Shown here in pieces: positions 1 to 8,048 of a DNA stretch of 37,270 bases. Position numbers and translations under genes: made by a program. Every line of letters starts with the position of its first letter. Position 1 is the stretch's first letter. Source of the DNA: JAABRU01 sp050180235 (lineage in GTDB: Bacteria; Desulfobacterota; Desulfobacteria; Desulfobacterales; Desulfococcaceae); NCBI GenBank assembly GCA_050180235.1, contig JBFXEJ010000057.1, forward strand, positions 1 to 37,270, given 5' to 3'. The notes under the pieces were generated by a model, which had not been told where the DNA came from, searched no databases, and was given only the letters and a program-made list of their open reading frames with translations.

Positions 1-71
1 GGACTGTGTCCGTTTCTGACGAGGTCATCACTGCCGCAGTGGCGGCAGTTAATCTGAATATACTGTTTCAT
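1..71 (-). CDS. Transposase, N-terminal fragment (IS1-type zinc ribbon), partial
   Basis: Reading leftwards from an ATG at 71-69, the first 23 codons give a peptide containing CRHCGSDDLVRNGH. This is the CxxC-G-S-x(2)-L-V-R-N-G-H pattern of the zinc-binding N-terminus of IS1-family (InsA-like) transposases; IS1595-type transposases have a similar zinc ribbon and cannot be ruled out. The gene continues beyond position 1, so the second CxxC and the DDE core are not visible. No good Shine-Dalgarno precedes the ATG, which is usual for IS genes. Confidence 0.6.
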   Translation of the reverse strand, partial: MKQYIQINCRHCGSDDLVRNGHS

Positions 72-124
72 AAAAATAATTATACATATTTAAAAACATA
101 AATCAACCTTTTTGACCCACTACC
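1..124 (-). mobile_element. End of an IS1-like insertion sequence (cut by window edge)
   Basis: The right-hand 124 bases look like one terminus of an insertion sequence. They carry the first codons of a zinc-ribbon transposase on the minus strand and, at 107-124, a terminal sequence that reads inward as GGTAGTGGGTCAAAAAGG. The same terminus with 15 of 18 matches opens a 104-bp miniature element at 4662, which supports 124 as the true IS edge. The other end lies outside the window, so neither element length nor target duplication can be measured. Confidence 0.6.
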
Positions 125-202
125 AAACATTTTTATAAACTCTGCTGAGACAGGTCTTTCGAATGCGGTATTTTACAACCGAAATGTTTCAAATAATGGT
201 AT

Positions 203-432
203 ATGTCAAAAATACATATCCATAAATATTATCAGAATATTGACCGCACCGTTGCTTTTGGCAAAAGCCGTAATGAGCAGAGTATTCGCACATCTTTTCT
301 CAATCTGTTCAGACGGACTGGTTCAGTTCCCATTCCATTGAACAGATTGAATTTGAATATATGGTTAAACATATTAAAATCATTGATGAAATGAAAAAAA
401 CAGCACAAGCTTCCAGCCTGTGCGCCTTATGA
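203..432 (+). pseudogene. Remnant of a DNA methyltransferase-like gene
   Basis: The frame starting at 203 begins with a peptide containing HKYYQNIDRTVAFGKSRNEQ, which resembles the N-terminus of adenine-specific DNA methyltransferases of the type ISP restriction class. Protein-like similarity stops after about 35 codons. In a different frame (304-432) a second protein-like stretch follows, with the run EQIEFEYMVKHIKIIDEMKK, ending at a TGA. I infer an internal deletion with frameshift that joined the start of a large gene to the end of the same or another gene. The second piece is not assigned to a family. A functional small protein is unlikely. Confidence 0.45.
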
Positions 433-507
433 ACAAGCCGGAACATTGATGAAATAAAAAAGCAGCACAGGCTTCCAGCTTGTGCACCTCAGGAACAAGC
501 CGGAAGC
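381..507 (+). repeat. 63-bp tandem repeat with CTTCCAG hairpins
   Basis: Two imperfect copies of a 63-bp unit start at 381 and 444 (both begin CATTGATGAAAT). Each unit carries a short hairpin in which GCTTCCAGC forms the tip (CACAAGCTTCCAGCCTGTGC in the first), followed by GAACAAGCCGGAA. The second copy ends just before the thiB leader. The first copy overlaps the end of the methyltransferase remnant. Confidence 0.6.
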
Positions 508-552
508 TTGTTCTGCTTTGTTATACAAACAGAAAGGAAGGAATAAGGAATC

Positions 553-1599
553 ATGAAAAAAATTTGTATCACCATTGCTGCACTGGCTCTCTGCCTGTGT
601 GCAGATTTCCGTATTTCATATGCACAGGAAATCCGGGAAGTGACTCTGATGTGCCATGACAGTTTCAGTGTCAGCAAAGAAATTGTTTCTGTCTTTGAAA
701 CCGCTCATCAGGCAAAGATCCTTTTTCTCAAATCCGGAGATGCGGGAGCGGCTTTGAATCAGGCTATTCTGTCCAAAAGCAATCCTTTGGCAGATGTGTT
801 TTTCGGTGTTGACAACACATTTCTCAGCCGTGCGCTTCGGGAGGATATTTTTGAACCATATGCCTCTCCCCTGCTCGCGAAAATACCGGAGCATCTCAAA
901 CTTGATACGCAGAACCGTCTGCTGCCTGTGGATTTCGGGGATGTGTGTCTGAACTACGACAAAAAATGGTTTGCGGAAAAAGGACTCAAACCTCCGGAAA
1001 GTCTGGAAGATCTGATTCGCCCCGAATACAAAGGACTCACGGTTGTACAGAACCCGGCCACATCTTCGCCCGGTCTTGCTTTTCTGCTGAGCACTGTGGC
1101 CCGTTTCGGAGAAAAGGCTTTTCCTGACTACTGGAAATCCCTGCGTGCCAATGATGTGCTTGTGGTGGACGGATGGAAACAGGCATACTGGGGGCAGTTT
1201 ACCGCTGCTTCCAAAGGAAACCGTCCCATTGTGGTCAGTTACGCGTCCAGTCCGCCGGCTGAGGTGCATTATGCGGAAAAAAAACCGGAAGATGCGCCAA
1301 CTGCGGCTGTGACCGGAAATGAATCTGTGTTCCGCCAGATTGAGTTTGCCGGGATTCTGAAAGGGGCAAAAAATCCGGATTTGGCAGGGAAACTGATTGA
1401 TTTCCTGCTGGATACGCAGTTTCAGGAAGATATTCCCCTGCAAATGTTCATGTTTCCGGCCAATGCGTCAGCAAAACTGCCTGAAGTTTTTGTCAAATAT
1501 GCTGTGATTGCAGAAAAACCGGCTGTGATTTCTCCGGATGTGATTGACAAAGGCCGGGACCAGTGGATTCAGACCTGGACCGAAACCATGCTGAGGTAG
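553..1599 (+). CDS. thiB: Thiamine-type ABC transporter substrate-binding protein
   Basis: This is a 348-residue periplasmic binding protein. The N-terminus (KK, a hydrophobic stretch to about residue 22, then SYAQE) is a cleavable signal peptide. The body resembles the ThiB/TbpA family of thiamine binding proteins: LPVDFGDVCLNYDKKWF near residue 130, NPATSSPGLAFLL near 170, a GWKQAYWGQF segment near 210 and a SYASSPPAEV segment near 230, corresponding to the ligand-contacting strands of TbpA. The related iron-binding FbpA proteins are the main alternative. AAGGAATAAGGA lies just upstream of the ATG. The permease gene follows after 7 bases, so thiB, thiP and thiQ probably form one operon delivering thiamine or its phosphates. 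I see no THI-box (TPP riboswitch) upstream. Confidence 0.82.
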   Translation: MKKICITIAALALCLCADFRISYAQEIREVTLMCHDSFSVSKEIVSVFETAHQAKILFLKSGDAGAALNQAILSKSNPLADVFFGVDNTFLSRALREDIFEPYASPLLAKIPEHLKLDTQNRLLPVDFGDVCLNYDKKWFAEKGLKPPESLEDLIRPEYKGLTVVQNPATSSPGLAFLLSTVARFGEKAFPDYWKSLRANDVLVVDGWKQAYWGQFTAASKGNRPIVVSYASSPPAEVHYAEKKPEDAPTAAVTGNESVFRQIEFAGILKGAKNPDLAGKLIDFLLDTQFQEDIPLQMFMFPANASAKLPEVFVKYAVIAEKPAVISPDVIDKGRDQWIQTWTETMLR

Positions 1600-1606
1600 G
1601 TATTTA

Positions 1607-3334
1607 TTGTTTTCCGCAGATAAAATCCGTGCAATGCGTATTGACAGCATCCCCTTTGGATGGCAGGGGATGCTGCCCCGTGCCCTTCCCCGGATGCTGC
1701 TTCTGCTTTTGCCCCTTGTTTTTCTGTCCCTGTTTTATTTTTATCCCCTGATAAAAATATTTCTGCTCAGTCTCAGGCCCGAAGGTCAGTGGCAGTATGA
1801 TGTGTTCCGGAAAGTGTTTGGCAGTGCATATTACGGACGCATTTTCTGGTTTACTTTCTGGCAGGCTGCGGTTTCCACTGCCCTGACTCTTGTTCTGGCT
1901 ATTCCCGGAGCCTTTGTGTTTGCCCGTTTCCGGTTTCCGGGGAAAAAACTGCTAAGCGCATTCATCACCGTTCCCTTTGTACTGCCAACAGTTGTGGTCG
2001 CGGCTGCGTTTGATTCCCTGCTGGGAGCAGACGGACTGATAAATTCTCTTGTTTCATTATGCGGATTTTCCTTTCAGATTTCCATTGACAGGACAATCTG
2101 GATCATCCTTGCAGCGCATATATTTTACAATTACAGTGTTGTGATTCGCATGGTGGGCGGATTCTGGGCGCAGATGGAAAGCAGCCTTGCGGATGCAGCC
2201 CGGATGCTGGGAGCCTCTCCTTTTACTGTATTCCGGAAAATCACCTTTCCACTGCTGCGTCCTGCGATCTTTGCATCCGGACTGCTGGTTTTTGTATTCT
2301 GCTTCAGCAGTTTCGGCGTGATTCTGATTTTGGGAGGCCCCGGATTTTCCACCATTGAAGTGGAAATTTACAGGCAGGCTGTTCATATCTTCAATCTGCC
2401 TGTGGCGGCTGTGCTTTCTCTGATTCAGATTCTCTTCACCTTTGCCATAATGCAGATTTATACCCGATTTCAAAGGAAAATTTCCGTGACTCTGAATCCG
2501 GAATCCGGCAGCAGATCACAGAGGAAAGCGGTTTCATTTTCTGATAAAATCATACTTTGGGCAAATATAATTTTCATACTCCTGTTTCTCGGATTTCCCT
2601 TGCTCTCCCTTATTCTGCGCTCCTTGTTCACGGAAAGCGGATTTTCTCCGGTATATTACACTGCCCTGTTTCACAATGAAAACGACTCGTTTTTTTTCAT
2701 TCCGCCGGTTCAGGCCCTGCTGAATTCCCTGGGATTTGCAGGAATTACTTTGATAATGGCACTTGTTCTTGGAGCGTCTGCCGCAGTATTTCTTGCAAAA
2801 CCCGCGAGCCGGATAGCTGCTTTTCTTGATCCGGTTTTCATGCTTCCGCTTTCCACCTCAGCCGTTACCCTGGGATTTGCTTTCATCATCGCGCTGGACA
2901 GACCTCCACTGAATCTGAGGACTTCCCTGATGCTGGTTCCCATAGCCCATACTCTTGCAGCATTTCCATTTGTGGTGCGCAGTATTTTACCTGCTCTGCG
3001 CAGCATTCCCATGAATCTGCGGGAAGCCGCGTCATTACTGGGTGCAAATCCCTGGCAGGTCTGGCGGACTGTGGATCTGCCAATTATCGGACGGGCATTG
3101 CTGGTCGCGGCAGTATTTGCCTTTACCGTAAGTCTGGGTGAATTCGGTGCCACTGCATTCACAGCCCGGCCTCATACTGCGACAATGCCGCTTGCAATTT
3201 ACCGTTTTCTGGGACAGCCGGGTGCTATGAATTATGGGCAGGCTATGGCCATGAGCAGTCTGCTGATGCTGGTGACAGCGGCCGGATTCCTGTGCATTGA
3301 AAAAATCCGGCTGGGCCAACTCCGGGAATTCTGA
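1607..3334 (+). CDS. thiP: Thiamine-type ABC transporter permease, two fused permease domains
   Basis: This 575-residue integral membrane protein consists of two BPD-type permease halves with about twelve hydrophobic segments, the usual ThiP/FbpB architecture. Each half has an EAA-type loop that contacts the ATPase: ADAARMLGASPFTVFRKI near residue 195 and REAASLLGANPWQVWR near residue 471. The start is a TTG at 1607, preceded at good spacing by TGAGGTAGG, which overlaps the thiB stop. An in-frame ATG at 1634 lacks a Shine-Dalgarno, so the TTG is preferred. Position directly after thiB and before an ATPase gene supports a complete importer. The halves are joined by a polar linker around residues 285-310. 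Confidence 0.82.
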   Translation: MFSADKIRAMRIDSIPFGWQGMLPRALPRMLLLLLPLVFLSLFYFYPLIKIFLLSLRPEGQWQYDVFRKVFGSAYYGRIFWFTFWQAAVSTALTLVLAIPGAFVFARFRFPGKKLLSAFITVPFVLPTVVVAAAFDSLLGADGLINSLVSLCGFSFQISIDRTIWIILAAHIFYNYSVVIRMVGGFWAQMESSLADAARMLGASPFTVFRKITFPLLRPAIFASGLLVFVFCFSSFGVILILGGPGFSTIEVEIYRQAVHIFNLPVAAVLSLIQILFTFAIMQIYTRFQRKISVTLNPESGSRSQRKAVSFSDKIILWANIIFILLFLGFPLLSLILRSLFTESGFSPVYYTALFHNENDSFFFIPPVQALLNSLGFAGITLIMALVLGASAAVFLAKPASRIAAFLDPVFMLPLSTSAVTLGFAFIIALDRPPLNLRTSLMLVPIAHTLAAFPFVVRSILPALRSIPMNLREAASLLGANPWQVWRTVDLPIIGRALLVAAVFAFTVSLGEFGATAFTARPHTATMPLAIYRFLGQPGAMNYGQAMAMSSLLMLVTAAGFLCIEKIRLGQLREF

Positions 3335-3446
3335 TTTTGACTGACAGTATCCGGGAGTCTCCCACATAGATCACAAAGGAATTTTCGTTTTTTTCAGGCT
3401 GTTTATCACTCAACATCAATCATTCACCATTAACCATAAAACCGCT

Positions 3447-4505
3447 ATGGAATTACTGGAAGTATCTGATCTGCATAAAGCATTTGATGACCGCTCCGCT
3501 CTGGAAAGTGTAAGTTTCGGACTTGACCGCGGGCATATCCTGTGTCTGCTGGGGCCTTCGGGATGCGGTAAAACCACCCTGCTGCGCCTCATTGCGGGAC
3601 TGGAAACACCGGATCAGGGGAAGATTCTTTTTGACGGAAAAGATATGACTGCCGTGCCTCCGCACCTCCGGGAATTTGGCATGATGTTTCAGGAGTATGC
3701 ACTCTTTCCCCATAAAAATGTGTATGAAAATCTGGCCTTTGGTCTGGAAATGCAGGGTATGGATTCACCTGCGATCCGCAGGCATGTCACGGAAATGCTG
3801 GAACTGGTGGGAATGCAGGGATTTGAAAAACGGGACACAGCGCTGCTTTCCGGCGGAGAACGCCAGCGCGTGGCTTTGGCCCGGAGCCTTGCACCCCGTC
3901 CCCGTCTGCTCATGCTGGATGAACCTCTGGGATCTCTGGACCGGGCACTGCGGGAGCGTCTGATTGCGGAACTGCGGAAGATTCTCCGTCAGGTGAATGT
4001 GACAGCCATTTATGTGACCCATGATCAGGCCGAGGCATTTGCCATTGCGGATCGGATTGCTCTTTTTAATCGGGGAAAACTGATACAGAAAGGAACACCG
4101 GAAGAACTGTACAAATCCCCATCCAGTATCACGGCCGCCCGTTTTCTGGGATTTCACAATCTGCTGGATGGAAAGATTGCAGCAGACGGAATAATTGAAA
4201 CCGCTCTCGGACAGATTCGCTCAGGATGCACAACCCACAGAAACGGCGAATCCGTCACAGTGCTGATTCCGCCTGAATGCGCACAGGTTGCCGGTGATTC
4301 AGACACAGTACGGAAAGAAGGAATTTTTCTCATTTACGGCAGGGTGAGAGAGAGTATTTTTCAGGGTTCCTTTTACCGTGTGCATCTGGAAATCCGTGAT
4401 GGACAGGTACTGGTTTTCCATCTTCCCAACACCATTTCCCGTCCTGAACCTGGGGAAAATCTTGCTCTGGAAGCAGATATGTCCGCGCCGGTGTGCATTC
4501 CGTAG
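3447..4505 (+). CDS. thiQ: ABC transporter ATP-binding protein (ThiQ/FbpC/PotA-like)
   Basis: This is a 352-residue ATPase of an importer. Walker A is GPSGCGKTT (residues 36-44), the Q-loop is in MMFQEYALFPH (about 83), the signature is LSGGERQRVALARSL (about 134), Walker B is LLMLDEPLGSLD and the H-loop is YVTHDQAEA (about 193). A C-terminal extension of roughly 120 residues is TOBE-like. E. coli ThiQ is only about 232 residues and lacks this extension, so the protein resembles FbpC/PotA-type ATPases in length. The thiamine assignment rests on the neighbouring thiB. The gap from thiP is 112 bases and no clear Shine-Dalgarno precedes the ATG, so expression may partly depend on its own leader. 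Confidence 0.75.
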   Translation: MELLEVSDLHKAFDDRSALESVSFGLDRGHILCLLGPSGCGKTTLLRLIAGLETPDQGKILFDGKDMTAVPPHLREFGMMFQEYALFPHKNVYENLAFGLEMQGMDSPAIRRHVTEMLELVGMQGFEKRDTALLSGGERQRVALARSLAPRPRLLMLDEPLGSLDRALRERLIAELRKILRQVNVTAIYVTHDQAEAFAIADRIALFNRGKLIQKGTPEELYKSPSSITAARFLGFHNLLDGKIAADGIIETALGQIRSGCTTHRNGESVTVLIPPECAQVAGDSDTVRKEGIFLIYGRVRESIFQGSFYRVHLEIRDGQVLVFHLPNTISRPEPGENLALEADMSAPVCIP

Positions 4506-4526
4506 GAAGGAATCAGGGCCAAATTA

Positions 4527-4627
4527 GGTGATTTACAGAAAAGAATATACCACCAAAGTATCAAAAGCTTCCAGCTTTTGCCCTGTGCCTGTGAACTGAA
4601 CCGGGATATTTATTTTCAGAAATCACC
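4527..4627. mobile_element. 101-bp miniature inverted-repeat element
   Basis: The element starts GGTGATTTACAGAAAAG and ends with the complement of GGTGATTTCTGAAAATA. It is flanked on both sides by TTA (4524-4526 and 4628-4630), read as a 3-bp target duplication. Its centre holds the perfect hairpin AAAAGCTTCCAGCTTTT (4563-4579). A diverged copy of the same length lies at 16527-16627 and one arm recurs at 30974. The outer 8 bases match those of the 136-bp family, suggesting a shared transposase that is not in this window. Because the element follows thiQ, the hairpin could also act as a weak terminator. Confidence 0.65.
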
Positions 4628-4661
4628 TTAAAGCAGTGCTGTAGATCATGAACAGTTTGGG

Positions 4662-4765
4662 GATAGTGGGTCAAACCGGCTGATGATGCGGAAAAAACTT
4701 TCCCCGCCCCTGACCTTGCCGCCGGGGGAGGGGAATTTCAGAATCAACTGATTTGAACCACTATC
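4662..4765. mobile_element. 104-bp miniature element with IS1-like termini
   Basis: The left terminus is GATAGTGGGTCAAACCGG and the right one, read inward, is GATAGTGGTTCAAATCAG. The flanks AGTTTGGG (4654-4661) and AATTTGGG (4766-4773) look like an 8-bp target duplication with one mismatch. The left terminus matches the IS end at 107-124 in 15 of 18 positions, so this is probably a non-autonomous derivative moved by that IS1-like transposase. The interior is a C-rich/G-rich hairpin (about 4703-4735) with no coding capacity. Confidence 0.6.
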
Positions 4766-4833
4766 AATTTGGGAACATGTTCTGTTTTTTCCGATTATGG
4801 GGTCTGGTCTGTATTCTGAAAAAATTGTGCGGG

Positions 4834-6090
4834 TTATCCGGTAATGGGTTTGAATATAAGAGTATAGAGATTGTCTTTTTTGAAAAACACCTGTTCAACG
4901 CTGTATTTTTTCTGAGGATCAAGGTCAACCACCACCCGGACTTTGGGCCGGGAACCTTTGTGAATGCCCAGACGTATGGTATGGATCATTTTTCCGTTCA
5001 CAGAAATCACCCTGTCAATGCCATCTGCCACAGAAACTTCATAAAAATCGCATACCACCTTGGGGATTTCCTCATCCAGGGGAAAGGTTTCATCCGGCGG
5101 ATGAAAACTGTTTAACGCGATAATGACCTTTTCCGATTCATCAGAATCTGTTTCAAAACGGATCGAACTGATGACAGGGGATGTGCCTACCGCTGATGGG
5201 AGTCTGGAAAAATGAAGATGATGCGCCCACCCGCTTTTTCCCTCTTCATTTTCAATGCGGAACCAGTCATCTTTCACATCGGTGACAGTGACTTTTTTCC
5301 CTTTTTTTATCCTGAAAAGAACATCTGCCTCAAAAGAAGGATTCTCTCTGATCCTTGCCATTTCGATTTTTGTAACCGCCTGAAACGGCAGTTTTCCATC
5401 CGGGGTTTTCCTTTCTGATGCCGGTACCGCTGTTTCAGCAGGAAGTTCATCTGCCTCATCCGGAATGCGGAAAAGGGAATGAAAGCCCCATCCTGTTCTG
5501 CCATCCCCGGATCGGATATGATACCAGTTTTTTTCCCTGGCCATTACAGTCACTTTTTCCCCTTTCTGCAATCCGAAATTTACATCAGAGGAAAGAGACG
5601 GGTTTTCCCGTATCCGGGCAGAGGGAACTTTTACCTCGGCCTGAAACTCATGAACAGATTTTTTTTCAGACAGACGCTCTTCTTCCTGAATTTGCTGTTC
5701 CGCAGATGGCGGGGGGGGAGGTGGTTCAGGCAAATCTGTATTCTCTTCAGGGAGTTCCCGGAACAGACTTTCATGCACCCATCCCAGCCGCTGATCCGGC
5801 AGTCTGGCCATGTACCATTCCCCTTCCCTGCCAATGACCGTAATTCTGTCCCCCTGTTTCAGGGTATCAACGACAGAAGCACTTTCCGCGGGACGGATAT
5901 ACATATTCCCTATGGGTACGATGACAGTTTTTTCTGCAAACCACTGCTCAGGGGGAGTGGCCAAAAGTCCGGAAGGGAAGCCTGAAATCAGAATAAAAAT
6001 GATGAGGCATGTATGAATCCCACTGTAGATTATCCGTAGGAATTTTCCGGCGGCATGTGTGGATATCTGAAGAAAAGCAGTCATTTTCAT
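4834..6090 (-). CDS. Triple SH3b plus AMIN domain envelope protein
   Basis: This is a 418-residue protein. After a basic N-terminus comes one hydrophobic stretch (about residues 18-45, ending GFPSGLLATPPE), a signal peptide or membrane anchor. Three bacterial SH3 domains follow at about 50-110, 150-210 and 240-300, each with an R-E/P-N/A-P/E...V...L/I-x-K-G-x-x-V-T-V pattern and a G-W-x-H turn. A proline-rich linker separates the first two. The last 110 residues, from ISSIRFETDSDESEKVIIAL, fit the AMIN domain that targets proteins to the cell wall or secretin complexes. The likely role is peptidoglycan binding in the periplasm. A start at 6153 would add 21 residues ahead of the signal; the ATG at 6090, preceded by GGAAAG, is preferred. 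Confidence 0.75.
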   Translation of the reverse strand: MKMTAFLQISTHAAGKFLRIIYSGIHTCLIIFILISGFPSGLLATPPEQWFAEKTVIVPIGNMYIRPAESASVVDTLKQGDRITVIGREGEWYMARLPDQRLGWVHESLFRELPEENTDLPEPPPPPPSAEQQIQEEERLSEKKSVHEFQAEVKVPSARIRENPSLSSDVNFGLQKGEKVTVMAREKNWYHIRSGDGRTGWGFHSLFRIPDEADELPAETAVPASERKTPDGKLPFQAVTKIEMARIRENPSFEADVLFRIKKGKKVTVTDVKDDWFRIENEEGKSGWAHHLHFSRLPSAVGTSPVISSIRFETDSDESEKVIIALNSFHPPDETFPLDEEIPKVVCDFYEVSVADGIDRVISVNGKMIHTIRLGIHKGSRPKVRVVVDLDPQKKYSVEQVFFKKDNLYTLIFKPITG

Positions 6091-6180
6091 TGTGATCACT
6101 TTCCATGTCTGAGGGTTTGACTCATTTCTGCCGGTTATATTTAAGGATGGCATCGGACAGTATTCCGGAAAAAATCTGCC

Positions 6181-6543
6181 TTACGGCTTTACACTTGCAG
6201 ATTTGGATATTTCCGGTTTTTTCATTCTGTCCATATTCAGTGTGGATTTTGGCTCCACGATCAGCAGATGAACATCCTGGGCAGCAATAAGACGGTGGCC
6301 TGTGCCGCTGGGAATGATAAACAAATCCCCCTCGTTAAGTATGACCGTCTCATTCTGAAATTCAATGTTTAACTGCCCTTTTAAAACCAGATACAGCTCA
6401 TCTTCGGATTCATGCTGATGCCAGTCAAACTCCCCTTTCATCTTTGTGAGTTTGACAGACTGGTTGTTGAAATCGCTGACCAGTTTTGACTGCCAGTATT
6501 TGTCAAAACTGCGGAGTTTTTCCGATATGTTGATTTTTTCCAT
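6181..6543 (-). CDS. Small cupin-domain protein
   Basis: This is a 120-residue single-domain cupin. The first cupin motif is WHQHESEDELYLVLKG, with the two His and one Glu metal ligands. The second is PSGTGHRLIA, supplying the third His. All four expected metal ligands are therefore present. The substrate cannot be told from the sequence; small stand-alone cupins include sugar-binding and detoxifying enzymes as well as regulatory proteins. The start at 6543 is chosen because CCGGAGGAAGA directly precedes it; an upstream ATG at 6576 lacks such a site. It is read in the same direction as its neighbours, but gaps of 90-185 bases suggest separate transcription units. Confidence 0.75.
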   Translation of the reverse strand: MEKINISEKLRSFDKYWQSKLVSDFNNQSVKLTKMKGEFDWHQHESEDELYLVLKGQLNIEFQNETVILNEGDLFIIPSGTGHRLIAAQDVHLLIVEPKSTLNMDRMKKPEISKSASVKP

Positions 6544-6728
6544 TCTTCCTCCGGGTTTTCTGAATTCCGGCTGCACACCGCTACCTCATGGTCACGGTTC
6601 TGAACAGGCCGTAAGGATGATCACCAATAATCTCCTGAATATTACAGATATTGATACACAATGCAGTGAAAATGGTCAAGTCCCATTTTTGGGCAATAAA
6701 AAGATAATCATTTTTTTATGCAGATAAA

Positions 6729-7253
6729 TCAAATGGATGAAAATTTATGCCATCCAAGAAGATATGCCATGAATTCTGCGGCGTCTTTTGCTGTGACATC
6801 AATTCCGCAACGCTGTGCAAATTCCGCATCAGCACGGAACAGGGGGCCGCCTGCGACAATGCGCGTTTTCAACGGGATTTTCTGACGGATCAGGGCCAGT
6901 GCCTCCTCTGTGTCAAACTGCAGGACTGTCATGCCAAGAATATCAGGTTCATATCTCCGGCATTCTTCAATGATGAATTCCGGAGTGCGGAGAAGTCCTG
7001 CATGAAGCACCCGGACACCGGCTGCTTCCGCATACAGCCGGATGACATCCAGTCCATGCCCCCATCCGTCATCCAAAGTGGCTGTGAGCATAAGCGGCGG
7101 TTCCTCCCAGAGTCCGGATATGCCGTGCATATTTTTCCATTCCAGCAGTTTCCGTGCCTCATCCGTAAAAAATGTGCGGGAAGGATGCTCTGGCAGCCGC
7201 AGTATTTCCAGGACTTCAAGAATTTTGAAGCGTAAACGTTCCGAATCAGACAA
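6729..7253 (-). CDS. B12-binding-fold protein lacking the cobalamin His
   Basis: This is a 174-residue protein. Its first 50 residues are helical. From residue 54 it resembles the Rossmann-like cobalamin-binding fold: MLTATLDDGWGHGLDVI, then AGVRVLHAGLLRTPEFIIEE, then EPDILGMTVLQFDTEEAL and RIVAGGPLF. In cobalamin carriers the first loop reads DxHxxG; here the same positions are D62-G-W64-G-H-G67, so the histidine that ligates cobalt is Trp. The protein may bind cobalamin base-on, bind another ligand, or act as a partner of corrinoid enzymes. The start is a TTG with AAGGA ten bases upstream; no ATG is available in frame. Function is unassigned. Confidence 0.6.
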   Translation of the reverse strand: MSDSERLRFKILEVLEILRLPEHPSRTFFTDEARKLLEWKNMHGISGLWEEPPLMLTATLDDGWGHGLDVIRLYAEAAGVRVLHAGLLRTPEFIIEECRRYEPDILGMTVLQFDTEEALALIRQKIPLKTRIVAGGPLFRADAEFAQRCGIDVTAKDAAEFMAYLLGWHKFSSI

Positions 7254-7363
7254 TGCAGATACGTCCTTAAATAAATTTTTTCCGTTTTTTCAGAAACCGG
7301 GCTTCTGCCAAAACCCGGCTCCTTTTTAACCACGGATACCTGAACACAGATGAAAGGTTTTTA

Positions 7364-7499
7364 GGTGATTTCCATTAATGATTATACCGTTTTTCGCAGG
7401 GCGGGCACGGCTTTCTGTGCCCGCCGTCCTGCTGAAACGGCGGGCACAGAAAGCCGTGCCCACCCTACAGTGATGGTACATTTTTTCATGGAAATCGCC
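7364..7499. mobile_element. 136-bp miniature inverted-repeat element, copy 1
   Basis: The termini are GGTGATTTCCAT and, on the other end, ATGGAAATCGCC. It is flanked by TTA at 7361-7363 and 7500-7502. The centre is a long GC-rich hairpin (GGGCGGGCACGGCTTTCTGTG and its complement). Three further copies of exactly 136 bp lie at 20737, 30290 and 30835. The right TTA duplication is, on the minus strand, the TAA stop codon of the universal stress protein gene. Upstream, 7254-7363 has only a short GC hairpin (about 7297-7320) and no gene. Confidence 0.85.
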
Positions 7500-7958
7500 T
7501 TACTGTTCTTTGTTTTCAGATCCTTTCCGTACAATCAGGACAGAACAGGGAGCCTTGTGCGCAACCCGGTTTGCCACACTGCCGAAAACCACCAGCCCCA
7601 CGCCCGTAAGTCCGTAAGATCCCACAATAGCGAGATCAGCTTTGTTTTCTTCCAGATATTTCACTATTTCCGTGGAAACATGACCGTCAAGCACCACAAA
7701 TTCATGATCAATATGTTTTCCGATGCGTGAGCCGTATTCCCGGTGCATCTGGGATTCAACTTTTGTGACAAAGGACTGAATCGGTTCATAGGGAGAGACC
7801 CAGTCTGTATCGGTCAGCAGGGGATTTACCACGGGCGGCAGTACATGAACAATGGAGAGTTTTGCTCGGAATTTTTCCGCCATTTCAAGTGCTGCTGTAA
7901 AAGCATCCTCGGCATTTTCGGAAAAATCTGTACAGTAAACAATTTTTCTGATTGGCAT
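7500..7958 (-). CDS. Universal stress protein (UspA family, ATP-binding type)
   Basis: This is a 152-residue single Usp domain. It begins with the usual first strand (KIVYCTDFSENAEDAF) and ends with a nucleotide-binding loop, GSYGLTGVGLVVFGSVANRV followed by PCSVLIVR, matching the G-x2-G-x9-G-S/T pattern of ATP-binding Usp proteins. These are cytoplasmic and typically induced by stress or growth arrest. A strong Shine-Dalgarno (AGGAGGAGGTAGGGAT) precedes the ATG. The stop codon TAA is formed by the 3-bp duplication of the adjacent miniature element. The CBS-pair gene lies 90 bases upstream in the same direction. Confidence 0.9.
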   Translation of the reverse strand: MPIRKIVYCTDFSENAEDAFTAALEMAEKFRAKLSIVHVLPPVVNPLLTDTDWVSPYEPIQSFVTKVESQMHREYGSRIGKHIDHEFVVLDGHVSTEIVKYLEENKADLAIVGSYGLTGVGLVVFGSVANRVAHKAPCSVLIVRKGSENKEQ

Positions 7959-8048
7959 ATCCCTACCTCCTCCTGTTAAAAATTAGTGATTTAAGGTGTC
8001 AGGTGTCAGGAAAAAAATAAATCTGAACACTGAAACCCGGACACGTAT

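Noticed and set aside
400..552. TPP riboswitch upstream of the thiamine-type operon
   Set aside because: The conserved CTGAGA and ACCTGA-type THI-box elements are not present; the region is a tandem repeat.
616..1443. A 275-codon frame antisense to thiB
   Set aside because: Complement-frame artefact; the plus strand encodes a full binding protein with signal peptide and ribosome site.
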